Notes: generated by a model from the letters alone, not told the origin. Numbered from the stretch's first letter, positions 52,701 to 62,672 are shown. The stretch: DNA of 64,000 nucleotides from SIG454 sp045646365 (GCA_045646365.1 JAZRKP010000084.1:117955-181954), one strand, 5' to 3'. Translations and numbers: made by a program.

Positions 52701-55700
52701 TCATAAACTGCTTTTAATGGGTGCATCAATAAACAATGCAGGATTTTTCGCCGAGCCAATTCCCGGACAGTACTCAATCCATCCTCGTCTTCCGGCTCCG
52801 TCATTATCGTTTACAAGCATACTGAAGTAAAAACAGCTTTTAGATCCCGGCTTTATATCCTCGCCAAAGATATGATACCAGGGAACGCTCATTTCATAAG
52901 TAGTTATTTTTCTTTCTTCATCACGCTTAATCTGAACCTTTGTATCGGTTTTAAACTCTCCTTTATCGTGTACCCCCACTATGCCTGTATCTATTCCCAT
53001 ATAGGCGTATCTTTCGACCTGGGGTTCTCCATTTAAAATACCAACTCCGTATTCAGTCCTTCGTCCGCCTTCTACTTTTTCTTTGGTAAACGCAAACTGT
53101 ATACTGTCTGCCGCCCATATCTGATTATTAGATTCTGCATCACTTAAAATGTCGTCTTCGATTTCAGCCGCCATATATAAACATTCATTATCCCACATAA
53201 AGTAGACATTTCCGCTTACATCCTCTATGCCTCTCCAATCTGTTATAGCCTTAACCTGACTTGCATATTTAAGAGCAAAGGGAGCTTCTAACTTCCACTC
53301 ACCAATTTTTAATTCCCCGTCAATTTCAGGTGGTGTTTTTGTTTTTATAAACGACGTAAAGTAAATATCCTGAACAAGTGGATATTTTTCTCCATTATCT
53401 AAAATAACCTCTCCCTCAATTGTCGTTTTAACATCTGCAAGAGTTTCGGGAATGTTAAACAGTATCTCCTTAGAAGTCAGCGGTGCTATATCCTCAAATC
53501 TTATCTTTTCTGAATATTTTGCAAGATATTCAGGCTTAGTAAACTTAACAACTCCCGATATAGGTTCAGCCTGTTTATTATTTTTTATCTTTATTGACCC
53601 CTGCCAACGTTTTGACCTGAAATATGATGCCAGAATTTCCGAAGACATAGTGTTTTTGTATTCAATAGGAATATTTGTTTTGAAAAGCACTTTTTCTCCC
53701 GACTCATCAGTAAGAATTATTTCAATTTCTTCACCATCATTTGCATTTTCTCCTACACCCATAACAATTTCTGCTCTATTGTTATCATCAAAACCATTAT
53801 TCTCTAAAACAGTTATGTTCTTTGAAGCGTTTACCTGTATAAGTGCTTTGTCCGAAAACTTCTTATTTATATTTAAAGAAAGTTTATCATTAACCGTTGT
53901 TTCTATTACACTTGTTGAAACAGTACATTTAACCTCACCTACTTCTATTGTTGAATAGTTTCCTATCATATAAACAGGGCTCTCGCTAACTGTTATATTA
54001 AGCTCCCCGTCTGTTAGCTTCATCTCGGTTTCATTTCCATACATATCGCTGACTGTCACACTCTCACAATCCATCTTCAAGGATATGCTCTTCTCGCCAC
54101 CACTCCAAAGCATAGTAAGATCTTTATTGTTTTTATCTTTAAATCCAAACGCACTTATGCTCGTATCATTTACATTAACCGCTCCCTTGCTCTTAGCACC
54201 AGTCATCAGACGGTTAAAGTTTGCCATTGCAAGAAATTTAGGTTTTGCTGAAAATGGCTCATAAGGTGATGCATACTCTTCGTCCCACGAGTGTATTGAA
54301 CCGAACTTGTTTTCTGATGCACTTGTACCTTGCTTTTCTATGTCAACATACCACATAAAGTTTTCAAATTTATCATAGTTCATAGCCGCTGTTTCAATTT
54401 CGTATGCTGCCTGTTGCATCTCTGTTACAGAACTTGAAGTCCATCCTATTTCTGATGCTGAAAGCGGCATATCTCCACATCCATATTTTTCAAAAAGTGC
54501 TATACATTCATCTGTGGTAGCTGTTGAATCATACGCCGTTCCACTCGGTGTATATGGATGGAAAGAGAATCCGTCACAATAGTTTTGTCCGCCAAGCTGT
54601 AAAAATTCTTCAATCCATTCATAAAGATTAGCAATTCTGGTAACACCACCCATTCCCCATACAAATGCATCAGGGTCACCCTTTTTAATCGCAGAATATG
54701 TTTCTTTTAACATATTAACATAGTCCTTAACTGTACCGTTTTCATTAAATGGAGTATGGTTATACTCATTCCACACCTCATACTCTGCCGGAGCACCTAA
54801 GGCATTTATATCGCTTGCAAGATGATACGCATAATTTGCAAAGTTTTTAATGCTTGCTTCTGTTGTAGGTGTTCCCTCCGGTGATAAAACAGAATGTCTG
54901 CCTGATACAATGACATAGGGTTTTATTCCGTTTGCTATCCACGCTTGGGTAGGTCTTTTATTATCAAGACATCCTCCCCATACAAGCAATATATCAGGTT
55001 GAACCAAAGAATACACTCCCGGTGTGCTTTCATACTGAGTCCAGTTATAACCAGCACGTGCCGAGCTGTATCCTGCCTTTGCAAAAAGCTCTGTAGTCTC
55101 TTCTACACGTTTTAATCCATTACCTACATTTGCATGGTTGTTATATCCCATCTTAGGATTTTTCTCTCCGTCTTTTGGACCATTTGCACAGGAAAAATCC
55201 TTTTTACTAACCTGAACCCTTCCGGTATTTTTATCAGTGATGGTTATCTCTACAGTATTAAATCCATACCGCTCTGCTTTTATGGTAATTGGCTTTGTTT
55301 TCTTTTCATTTGCGTCCAACAAAATATCAAAAACCTGTTCTTCACCTACTATACCGTTTTCCGATACAACCTGATATTTCACTTCATATTCCTTATTTTC
55401 AGAAAAGTAATTTTCAAATTCCAAATCAAATTCTGCAGTTTTTGAAAATAAAATACTTCCTATTGTATTTGTATTGATATTTAAGCCGACCATATTTTCT
55501 ATCGACTCCGGATATGAAATATTATCTCCTAAGCCAAGATCATATCCTTTCTTTAAAACCTGTATATACTGAACATTGTCGATATAATGTGCACCACCAC
55601 CGTTTGTAGGTTCCATTACATATCGAAAACCTTTATAATACTCAATATCCTCAGGCAATGTATTTTTTCCAAACTGCTCACCATCTATATAATAGTAGAC

Positions 55701-56225
55701 AGACCGTTCAAGATAATCTATTGCAATGTCCATTCTGTACCACTGTTTTGCTTTTCTTGCTAAATTCTTTGAATATCCTCCTGCTTTAAAATCAGAGAAA
55801 AATGTAGTAGTTTCATTCTCTTTGATATAAAAGATTCGCTTATAATTTTCATAGTAGCTGTTTTTACTGTCTATATCAGCAAATAACTCTGAAAAGGCAC
55901 GAACCTTATTATTATCACAATAAAGCTCAAAGCTTATAATGTCCATTAGAGAATTCTCAACTATATCTGCATGAAAATATACAGTTCCGCTTCCCTTTGA
56001 TGAATCCGGTGCTAAAACTCGCCCGTGTTCTTCATCCGCCATAATATATCCTGCAGTTCCCTGCATATTTCCTTTTTGCGGAGTATTCTCACTCATATTG
56101 TCAGAGTATGCTACGTGAATTATATCTTCATTCGCAGTTATGCTTTCTCTTTCCTCTGCTCTCACCGGAACTATAGATATACTCATCATCATTATTAACA
56201 TTACACTTAATAATCTTTTTTTCAC
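52701..56225 (-). CDS. Secreted clan GH-A glycosidase with C-terminal CBM9-like domain
   Basis: A 1174-residue exported enzyme; the start is GTG with GAGGAG 9 bp upstream. An N-terminal LamG-like domain (ending HYIDNVQYIQVLK) and a sandwich precede a TIM barrel (about 365-640) with YEVWNEYNHTP (acid/base Glu) and LSASEIGWTSS (nucleophile Glu). A barrel-linked sandwich (VTVSDMYGNETEM) resembles that of the enzyme at 36852. The C-terminus is CBM9-like (TPPEIDGELKIGEW, YFMWDNECLYMAAEIEDDI, ADSIQFAFT), a domain binding sugar chain ends. Substrate unknown. It lies 49 bp from the GH38 gene. Confidence 0.8.
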   Translation of the reverse strand: MKKRLLSVMLIMMMSISIVPVRAEERESITANEDIIHVAYSDNMSENTPQKGNMQGTAGYIMADEEHGRVLAPDSSKGSGTVYFHADIVENSLMDIISFELYCDNNKVRAFSELFADIDSKNSYYENYKRIFYIKENETTTFFSDFKAGGYSKNLARKAKQWYRMDIAIDYLERSVYYYIDGEQFGKNTLPEDIEYYKGFRYVMEPTNGGGAHYIDNVQYIQVLKKGYDLGLGDNISYPESIENMVGLNINTNTIGSILFSKTAEFDLEFENYFSENKEYEVKYQVVSENGIVGEEQVFDILLDANEKKTKPITIKAERYGFNTVEITITDKNTGRVQVSKKDFSCANGPKDGEKNPKMGYNNHANVGNGLKRVEETTELFAKAGYSSARAGYNWTQYESTPGVYSLVQPDILLVWGGCLDNKRPTQAWIANGIKPYVIVSGRHSVLSPEGTPTTEASIKNFANYAYHLASDINALGAPAEYEVWNEYNHTPFNENGTVKDYVNMLKETYSAIKKGDPDAFVWGMGGVTRIANLYEWIEEFLQLGGQNYCDGFSFHPYTPSGTAYDSTATTDECIALFEKYGCGDMPLSASEIGWTSSSVTEMQQAAYEIETAAMNYDKFENFMWYVDIEKQGTSASENKFGSIHSWDEEYASPYEPFSAKPKFLAMANFNRLMTGAKSKGAVNVNDTSISAFGFKDKNNKDLTMLWSGGEKSISLKMDCESVTVSDMYGNETEMKLTDGELNITVSESPVYMIGNYSTIEVGEVKCTVSTSVIETTVNDKLSLNINKKFSDKALIQVNASKNITVLENNGFDDNNRAEIVMGVGENANDGEEIEIILTDESGEKVLFKTNIPIEYKNTMSSEILASYFRSKRWQGSIKIKNNKQAEPISGVVKFTKPEYLAKYSEKIRFEDIAPLTSKEILFNIPETLADVKTTIEGEVILDNGEKYPLVQDIYFTSFIKTKTPPEIDGELKIGEWKLEAPFALKYASQVKAITDWRGIEDVSGNVYFMWDNECLYMAAEIEDDILSDAESNNQIWAADSIQFAFTKEKVEGGRRTEYGVGILNGEPQVERYAYMGIDTGIVGVHDKGEFKTDTKVQIKRDEERKITTYEMSVPWYHIFGEDIKPGSKSCFYFSMLVNDNDGAGRRGWIEYCPGIGSAKNPALFIDAPIKSSL

Positions 56226-56273
56226 ATTTTTTCGCTCCTCTCGTTTTTTTAAATTACTCTTTATACGCCTTTT

Positions 56274-59200
56274 TCAGACTTCCAACATTAATGTTATAAT
56301 CTCAAAATTTTTCACATTTATGTTGATTTTACCATTGTTTACTTCAATCTCTTCTTCTTTATTTTCCAGCATATCGCAAATATAAGCTTTCTTAATATCC
56401 GTACCAAAAGTAATATTTAATTTACCTGAAATATTCTGACTTTCATATAATCTCACGATTATATTTTCACTATCTTCTGCTTTCTTTACAGTATCAATAA
56501 TAACATTTTCTTTATCAACACTTATAAAGCTATATTCTGCAGGTAAATCTCCCGACTTATTATCTATCTCCTCTGCAATCAGCGGATTATTAAATGCATA
56601 AGCTTTTCGTACTATATCACCATCAATATAGCTTCCTTTATGAGGCACTATAGAATAGGACATAATATGCTCGCCCTGGTCATTAACTTCCTCAATAGAA
56701 CTGTTTCCGCTACGCATCAACGTCAACTGAATTGTAGAATCATCAATTACACTATGACCGTATTTACAATCATTCATCAATGCCATTCCATATCCATTGT
56801 CTGAAATATCTGCCCATTTATGAGCACAAGTTTCAAATCTCGCCTTATCCCAGCTTGTATTTTCAGTATGACCACGCTCAATATTACCAAATTGAATTTC
56901 ATAAGTTGCCTTATTTGTATTAACATCAACCGGGAAAGCCGCTTTTACTATGATATGTCTTAAGTGCCAGTCAATCTTGGTATCAAAATCAATTCTGTCA
57001 AGTTCATTATAAAGATAAATCTTTTGTATTATCTCAGAATTTCTGAATCTTTTCACAACCTCAAAACCCGCTCTTGCACCCTCATTTAAGGTTTTCACTG
57101 ATACGACTTCATCAATACTATACTTTTTATCTTTATAATATGAACTAAGTTCCCAGGCATCATAAGAGTATGGTAAATCCTGATACATTATAATTTCGTT
57201 TGCCTTTTTGCCTTCTCTTATAACTTCTCTTTCATTCATCTTATCATAAATTGAAATTATGTCATAATCATCATCAAAAACAACTTTGTAGAATTTATTT
57301 TCAAGAGTTTTATCTGATACCTTAACATTGCACTCTTGTGCTTTCTTATCAATAACTTTCCAACCCATTGCAGGGATATCGTGCACAGTTATATATCCAT
57401 CATCACATTTTACAGTATCTGTTACAGAAAATCCGTTAGGGTTAAATACCAGAAGCTTATTTTCACCTGCTACCCGCTCTGCAATACTCTTTATTGCCTT
57501 ATCAGTCAAGCTATTAATATCTGAAAACATACCTTCATACATTTTAAATACATCTTCATATACTTCCTTTATTGATGAACCAGGGATAACATCATGGAAC
57601 TGATTTAAAAGCAATGTTTTCCATGACTTATCAAGCACCTCTTTATCATAATCAGCTTTAGCATTCAACATTGCAAGCACAGATAATTTCTCTGCATTCT
57701 GACACTTAAATTCACCTTTTCTGTTATACCATTTAACCTTGCCCACCGATGTATATGTTCCACGATGAAATTCAAGATATAACTCGCCTTTCCATTTAGG
57801 TGTCTTATTCATCAGCTTACAGTTTTCATTGAATTTTTCTTCAATACTGTCAAGACTCTGACTCGCAGTTGTAAGCTTTGTCTTCGGAATTCCAAGAATG
57901 CCTTTTTTCAATCTGTCATGATACTCAAGCATCTCATATGTTGGTCCGCCACCGCCATCACCGTAACCATAAGTCATATAGACCTCATCGGTATATTCTT
58001 TTTGCTGTTGTCTCTCCCATGTGCCTAATACATATGACGGTTTTATATGCCCAACATAACTTGTAGCTCTTTTATTTTGGCTCTCTTTATTCTGGCAAGT
58101 CATAAAATGTGTTGAAATCTCTGACCCGTCAATACCTACCCATTTGAATAAATCATATGGAATCTGATTGAACTCATTCCAGCCGATTTTTGAGGTCACA
58201 AATTTATCAACCCCTGTTTTCTTTAAAATCTGCGGTATTGCAGCCGCATATCCAAAAACATCAGGAAGCCATAAAATCTTACTGTCAACATCAAATTCTT
58301 CTTTAAAATAACGCTTTCCTAAAACTATCTGACGAACAAGACTCTCCCCTGAAGGTAAATTACAATCAGATTCAACCCACATCGCACCCTCAACTTCTAT
58401 TCTTCCTTCATTTACCAATCTTTTTATTTCTGCAAAAACTTCAGGTGCTTCCTCTTTTAAATATTCTAAAAGTTGTGGCTGAGAAATCATAAACTTATAT
58501 TCAGGATATTTTTCCATAAGCTGTACTACAGTTGAAAAGCTTCTTTGAACCTTTTCTCTTGTCTGTGCATAAGTCCACAGCCACGCAACATCTATATGAG
58601 TATGTCCGATACAATCAACTGTTGCTTCATGCTCGGAATATTTACCATAATAATTATTTTCAAGATAATTGCAGGTGTTTTCCACACTCTCCCAATAACT
58701 TTCAGAATCGTAAACTGTTAAATCCAAAAAGTTTACTGCCATATTAAGCTGTTTAATTGTCTCTATATGTCTATAATCATCTTCCGGAAAAAGGCAGGCC
58801 GCTTCAAATGGAACCTGTATATCAAAGTACAATTTTTCCGTTCTGATATCGCAGGAAACTATCCCCATATCAAGGTCGTAATATGCCTCAAAAAGCCCGG
58901 TATAAAGATATATATACATTTCATATTCTGTCTCAGGCTCTAAATCATACTCTAAATGATTCAAATCAAGACCGCATACCATTTTTCCGTTCAAATACAG
59001 AATACATTGCGGATTTCTCGAATTATTAAAACTTCCTGCAAATGTGGTTGCCAGAGAAAATTTAAGTTGATGATTTTCTTCGCATTCAGGAGTTCTGAAC
59101 TTTTTATAAAGCCAGAAATGTTTATCATATCCCCCAAATCTTTGTCCTATTTCATATTTTTTCCAGGTATCATCTACAACAGGCAACTCATTATTTTCTT

Positions 59201-59309
59201 TATATCCACATTCTTTTGTATCAGCGGGCAACAGATTTATAACCTTCTTCCTTCTGAGCATATTTATTTCAGACAGTATTTTTTCCATTCTTTTTTCCTG
59301 CATATCCAT
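56274..59309 (-). CDS. Alpha-mannosidase, GH38
   Basis: A 1011-residue cytoplasmic enzyme. The catalytic domain has CIGHTHIDVAWLWTY (zinc His/Asp), MISQPQLLEYLK, EVEGAMWVESDCNLPSGES and WLPDVFGYAAAIPQ, where the first Asp is the expected nucleophile; C-terminal sandwich domains follow to give the usual ~1000-residue length. It hydrolyses terminal alpha-mannosides. It heads the 26-kb leftward run, divergent from the AraC gene at 59616, so it is probably the first induced gene. Mannose chains are not typical of pectin, which hints at a mixed or N-glycan-like substrate. Confidence 0.92.
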   Translation of the reverse strand: MDMQEKRMEKILSEINMLRRKKVINLLPADTKECGYKENNELPVVDDTWKKYEIGQRFGGYDKHFWLYKKFRTPECEENHQLKFSLATTFAGSFNNSRNPQCILYLNGKMVCGLDLNHLEYDLEPETEYEMYIYLYTGLFEAYYDLDMGIVSCDIRTEKLYFDIQVPFEAACLFPEDDYRHIETIKQLNMAVNFLDLTVYDSESYWESVENTCNYLENNYYGKYSEHEATVDCIGHTHIDVAWLWTYAQTREKVQRSFSTVVQLMEKYPEYKFMISQPQLLEYLKEEAPEVFAEIKRLVNEGRIEVEGAMWVESDCNLPSGESLVRQIVLGKRYFKEEFDVDSKILWLPDVFGYAAAIPQILKKTGVDKFVTSKIGWNEFNQIPYDLFKWVGIDGSEISTHFMTCQNKESQNKRATSYVGHIKPSYVLGTWERQQQKEYTDEVYMTYGYGDGGGGPTYEMLEYHDRLKKGILGIPKTKLTTASQSLDSIEEKFNENCKLMNKTPKWKGELYLEFHRGTYTSVGKVKWYNRKGEFKCQNAEKLSVLAMLNAKADYDKEVLDKSWKTLLLNQFHDVIPGSSIKEVYEDVFKMYEGMFSDINSLTDKAIKSIAERVAGENKLLVFNPNGFSVTDTVKCDDGYITVHDIPAMGWKVIDKKAQECNVKVSDKTLENKFYKVVFDDDYDIISIYDKMNEREVIREGKKANEIIMYQDLPYSYDAWELSSYYKDKKYSIDEVVSVKTLNEGARAGFEVVKRFRNSEIIQKIYLYNELDRIDFDTKIDWHLRHIIVKAAFPVDVNTNKATYEIQFGNIERGHTENTSWDKARFETCAHKWADISDNGYGMALMNDCKYGHSVIDDSTIQLTLMRSGNSSIEEVNDQGEHIMSYSIVPHKGSYIDGDIVRKAYAFNNPLIAEEIDNKSGDLPAEYSFISVDKENVIIDTVKKAEDSENIIVRLYESQNISGKLNITFGTDIKKAYICDMLENKEEEIEVNNGKININVKNFEIITLMLEV

Positions 59310-59381
59310 GATTTATTTTCCTTCCTTTTCTGTATTGCCAAATTTACTATAATCACGCTCGGTATATAAGCAGAACTCATT

Positions 59382-59395
59382 CACTGCGCACAGTG
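59382..59395. promoter_or_regulatory. Short palindrome in the GH38/AraC control region
   Basis: CACTG-CGCA-CAGTG lies about 75 bp upstream of the GH38 start in an otherwise AT-rich region. It may be an operator or part of the leader. Nothing else supports it. Confidence 0.35.
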
Positions 59396-59504
59396 TACAA
59401 GTATTTTATTTTATCATTCTATGAATATTATATAATTTTAAAAATGTTTTTTCAAATACTATTATGATATGTTTTTTCAATATAATGATATTTAAATTTT
59501 TTTC

Positions 59505-59533
59505 TTGACAATGTATAACCATTATGCTAGTAT
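59505..59533 (+). promoter_or_regulatory. Sigma-A-type promoter of the AraC gene at 59616
   Basis: TTGACA at 59505-59510 and TAGTAT at 59528-59533 are separated by 17 bp, pointing at the regulator gene. Confidence 0.65.
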
Positions 59534-59584
59534 GACATTAGAATTGATATGTAGTAGATATATATTTTTACTATTATGACATTA
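59531..59584. promoter_or_regulatory. 10-bp direct repeat pair, candidate AraC operator
   Basis: TATGACATTA occurs exactly at 59531-59540 and 59575-59584, 44 bp apart (about four helical turns). Related ATTATGATAT and ATAATGATAT copies lie at 59461 and 59482. One site overlaps the promoter -10, suggesting autoregulation. Confidence 0.5.
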
Positions 59585-59615
59585 ATTTCCAATATTATGA
59601 GAAAGGCAGATTTAT

Positions 59616-60452
59616 ATGAAATATCGGGTATTAGAAGAAAAATGGCATATTGATTTTCCGGAAGGCTTTAAATGCAGATTCATAACAAGCGATACCGAAA
59701 ACGAAGTTTTGCACCAACACGAGTATTTTGAAATCTTTTTAACCCTGTCCGAAGACATAACGCATCATATAAACAATAAGACAGAAATATTGAAAAAAGG
59801 TACGCTTACATTTATACGCCCTGATGATGTTCATGTGTACACTCACTCTAACGCGCCTTATACTTTTATAAACCTTGCATTTTCAAAAGAACTTGCAAAT
59901 AGTATTTTTTCCTGCCTGGGAAACAATTTTCCTATGAACGCTTTTTTGACCATGGAATTTCCTCCTTCGGTTGTTCTTTCAGAAAGTGATACCTATAATC
60001 TAAAACAGCTTCTATATGAAGTTAATATGCTTGATTTTAATAACAGCAAGCAAAAAGCATTGTATTGTAAAATGATTCTAATTACTATATTTGCCAAATA
60101 CTTTTCTTATTACATTCCTGATGCTCAGGACGCCTGTCCTGAATGGCTTAATGAAGTTTGCAGTCTTATGGCACAAAAAGAATATTTTGCAGAAGGCATC
60201 GATGCTATGGTAAGATTATCCGGTAAAAGCTATGAACATTTGTCACGCTCTATCAAAAAATATAAAAATATAACATTAAGCGATTTTGTAAATAATATAA
60301 GATTAAACCATGCTGCTAATTTGCTTAAATATACCAATCTTTCCATTACAGATATAGCAATCGAATGCGGATATAACAATGTTTCATATTTCCCTACCTG
60401 TTTTAAGAAAAAATACGGAATGTCACCAAAAACATTCCGTCAGAAAGATTAA
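59616..60452 (+). CDS. AraC family transcriptional regulator
   Basis: A 278-residue regulator with an N-terminal cupin (NEVLHQHEYFEIFLTL, GTLTFIRPDDVHVYTH) and C-terminal double helix-turn-helix (AEGIDAMVRLSGKSYEHLSRSI; SITDIAIECGYNNVSYFPTCFK, ending YGMSPKTFR). AGAAAGG precedes the ATG. It is divergent from the 26-kb run that begins with GH38 and is its probable activator. A clear terminator follows. Confidence 0.9.
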   Translation: MKYRVLEEKWHIDFPEGFKCRFITSDTENEVLHQHEYFEIFLTLSEDITHHINNKTEILKKGTLTFIRPDDVHVYTHSNAPYTFINLAFSKELANSIFSCLGNNFPMNAFLTMEFPPSVVLSESDTYNLKQLLYEVNMLDFNNSKQKALYCKMILITIFAKYFSYYIPDAQDACPEWLNEVCSLMAQKEYFAEGIDAMVRLSGKSYEHLSRSIKKYKNITLSDFVNNIRLNHAANLLKYTNLSITDIAIECGYNNVSYFPTCFKKKYGMSPKTFRQKD

Positions 60453-60467
60453 AAACTGAAAATGGAC

Positions 60468-60497
60468 AAAAAAAGATGCCATCAGGCATCTTTTTTT
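60468..60497 (+). terminator. Bidirectional terminator
   Basis: AAAAAAAGATGCC, loop ATCA, GGCATCTTTTTTT. It ends the AraC gene and also lies just after the stop of the leftward GH43 remnant. Confidence 0.9.
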
Positions 60498-60548
60498 GCT
60501 AAAAATTTTCATTTAGTTTTGTATATGAGTATTCTTTAACATTCTCAT

Positions 60549-61160
60549 TCAAAACTCCCATTCGGTTTTATATGTAAGCTCAATTGTATGATTATCCTTA
60601 AATTCAATAGGTAACCATATATATGAACAGTGCATAAGATTTTGAATATTATGTCGCTCTGCCATATGTATATACAAGTCCTCTTTTTCTTCCACCTTGA
60701 AAATATAAGTAGATTGCGAATTAAATGTGGTAATATTCCCTTCGCCTTTGCAGGGATTTTCCATTTCCTCCCACTCTCCCATTAATTCTTTTGCTCTGAA
60801 ATATTTTGCCTGATTAAAATTCCATCCGGTTAGCTCTGATGTGATCATAAAATAATAACCATCATGACGAACTATCGCTGCAGCTTCTCGCAAATACGCA
60901 GTATTAATTCTCCGATATTCCAAACTGCATTCCAGATAATCATCCGTTAATTTAACAATGTATAAACAACGATTACCTTCTTCTATTTTGCTTATATCAC
61001 GGTCGTAAATAAAATATGCACTTCCATCCTTATCTTTATAAAGTGTACAGTCTCTTACAACATCATCTTCATCAATATTTCAATTGGCATCAAAACCACA
61101 TAAAACCGTTGTTTTCTTCTCAATCTGTTTCTGATTTTTCAGTACATTTTTAACAATTAG
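60549..61160 (-). pseudogene. Decayed GH43 glycosidase (C-terminal part, internal stop)
   Basis: Leftward, CGFDAN is followed by an in-frame TGA and then NIDEDDVVRDCTLYKDKDGS, YFIYDRD, AYLREAAAIVRHDGYYFMIT, TGWNFNQAKYFRA and IQNLMHCSYIWLPI. These are blocks 2 to 5 of GH43, with the RDCTL Asp and REA Glu positions recognisable. The N-terminal blade with the first catalytic Asp is missing and no start exists. The 124-codon frame from Met 60923 is only the C-terminal piece and cannot be active. Confidence 0.75.
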
Positions 61161-61201
61161 GGTCAAATTAGGGTCAAAAATGTATCTCAATCTAACTCAC
61201 T

Positions 61202-61810
61202 TTATCTGTTCAAATCTTTAAATTCCGCATCCTCAATTTTCGTTAAAAAGGTTATATCTTTTCTATTCCAGAATAAACTTCTATCATCATAAAAATATTC
61301 ATTCTTGCGTTTTTTGAATATTCGATACGGTTCATTTGAAGAATTGTCATACACACTGCAAATATCACACACTGACAACAAATCCGGAATCAGTTTTAAT
61401 GCTCTGTCATATCTCGTAACAATCTTCTCTTCTGGAACATCATGCCCTCCGGTCAACGCTCTTAATTTAACTCGTGCAATATTTATAATCGGATCTGCTG
61501 TCAATATATAAAAGCATTTTATGAAATAGCCTTGTTCTTTTGCTTTTTTCAATAAATTTAAATTTCGTTCCGTCGACAAAACAGTCTCAAATGCAAAATT
61601 TTTACGCTCTTTCAGCAAAGTTTCTCTATGTTTTTCCGCAAGTTGCGCTGCTTCTATATCAGAGCATTTCAAATTTTTCTTTATTTCATCAGCATTAATA
61701 TAGTCATAATTCGGTTTCAGCAAATCTGTTATCGTGCTTTTCCCCGAACCATTAGGTCCTGCAAAAACTACAATTTCAGGCTTCTGTATCGGCTTGCTCA
61801 CTATAACCAC
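61202..61810 (-). CDS. Zeta-toxin-type P-loop kinase
   Basis: A 202-residue protein. VVFAGPNGSGKSTITDLL is a Walker A motif near residue 14, followed by YINADEIKKNL and FAFETVLSTERNL, the substrate-side elements of zeta toxins. Zeta proteins phosphorylate UDP-N-acetylglucosamine and block wall synthesis. Some relatives act on other small molecules, so toxicity is inferred. The start overlaps the end of a 77-codon upstream gene by 35 bp, an arrangement typical of toxin-antitoxin pairs. Confidence 0.82.
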   Translation of the reverse strand: MVIVSKPIQKPEIVVFAGPNGSGKSTITDLLKPNYDYINADEIKKNLKCSDIEAAQLAEKHRETLLKERKNFAFETVLSTERNLNLLKKAKEQGYFIKCFYILTADPIINIARVKLRALTGGHDVPEEKIVTRYDRALKLIPDLLSVCDICSVYDNSSNEPYRIFKKRKNEYFYDDRSLFWNRKDITFLTKIEDAEFKDLNR

Positions 61811-62009
61811 CTCGTTTTATCCGTTTTCCCATCAGAACCTTTTTCCCGTCATTATAAAGAGCATATACATTTCCTGTTTCAGGCTCGTATACTGCAATAG
61901 GGGCATTCATTGCCTTCTTTTTCTCAATATCAAGCTTAACCGCACTTTTCACCCTTTTCACAACATCTTTATCGGTGATATTTGTATTATCGTATTCGTA
62001 ATTTATCAT
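61776..62009 (-). CDS. Small partner of the zeta-type kinase, putative antitoxin
   Basis: A 77-residue protein preceded by AAAGGGTGG. It is charged, with a helical N-terminal half (DKDVVKRVKSAVKLDIEKKK) and a short beta C-terminal half (APIAVYEPETGNVYALYNDG). It is not the classic epsilon antitoxin. Its position directly upstream and overlapping the kinase start suggests that it neutralises it, but no sequence family proves this. Confidence 0.6.
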   Translation of the reverse strand: MINYEYDNTNITDKDVVKRVKSAVKLDIEKKKAMNAPIAVYEPETGNVYALYNDGKKVLMGKRIKRGGYSEQADTEA

Positions 62010-62166
62010 ATAACCACCCTTTCACAAGTATATTGTACCACATAGTTTTATTTATTTCAAGCTATATATCTATATATAACTTTTCCCCGACTACATTTCT
62101 TTTTTAACATCGTTAATCCTTATTATATACTATTTTTTTAGACAAATCAATACTTTATACAAATCT

Positions 62167-62529
62167 TCACTCATAGCAATAGATATATTCTTCAATTTCG
62201 TCGGGAGTAAAGCCTTCTTCCATTAAGGCGTCAATAGTTTCTTCATCATAACCAAAGGTTTTTGCCACGCTTTTCAAATCATCAAGGTATGTATCATCAT
62301 CGAGAAATCCATAGTCGTGCCCCCACCAGCTATATCCGCAATAAAAACGGTCTTTGTAATCGAATTTATCACAAATTATTGTTCCATCGGAGCAGAATCT
62401 TAATATTTGCCCTTCAGTTATTTCAACTTCCTCAAAAAATCCTCTTTTTACTTCTCTGAAAATATCCGTTTCAACCAAACCTTTATAAAGTATTTCAGGG
62501 GTTGAGGCATAGGCGTATAGTTTTAGTTT
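62167..62529 (-). pseudogene. C-terminal piece of a class II glutamine amidotransferase-like protein
   Basis: The frame is open from about 62550 without ATG (TTG at 62478 is the first possible start) and reads LYAYASTPEILYKGLVETDI, then EEVEITEGQILRFCSDGTI, which looks like the late part of a GATase II fold. It follows the N-terminal piece at 62523-62669 but in a different frame, so the middle appears deleted. The acidic tail contains YCGYSWWGHDYGF and ends EEIEEYIYCYE. An independent small gene from the TTG is possible. Confidence 0.5.
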
Positions 62530-62669
62530 AAATCCCCTTTATGGTTATATGCAATACCTGTTGCATCTGTACCTCTTGCGGTTGCTTCCCTCGCCAGGGC
62601 ATTTGTTACTTTTGAAAGGTCTTTAATATCTTCTCCGCTGTAGTTATATATTCCGAATAAACAACACAT
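62523..62669 (-). pseudogene. N-terminal piece of a class II glutamine amidotransferase
   Basis: A 48-codon frame opening MCCLFGIYNYSGEDI and containing ATARGTDATGIAY. This is the start of an N-terminal-nucleophile amidotransferase, where Cys2 would attack glutamine. It stops after HKGDLN, far short of a full domain of ~200 residues or more. GGAGGTATAAGAT, its ribosome site, lies inside the end of the amidoligase gene 4 bp upstream, so the two were made together. Confidence 0.7.
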
Positions 62670-62672
62670 ATC

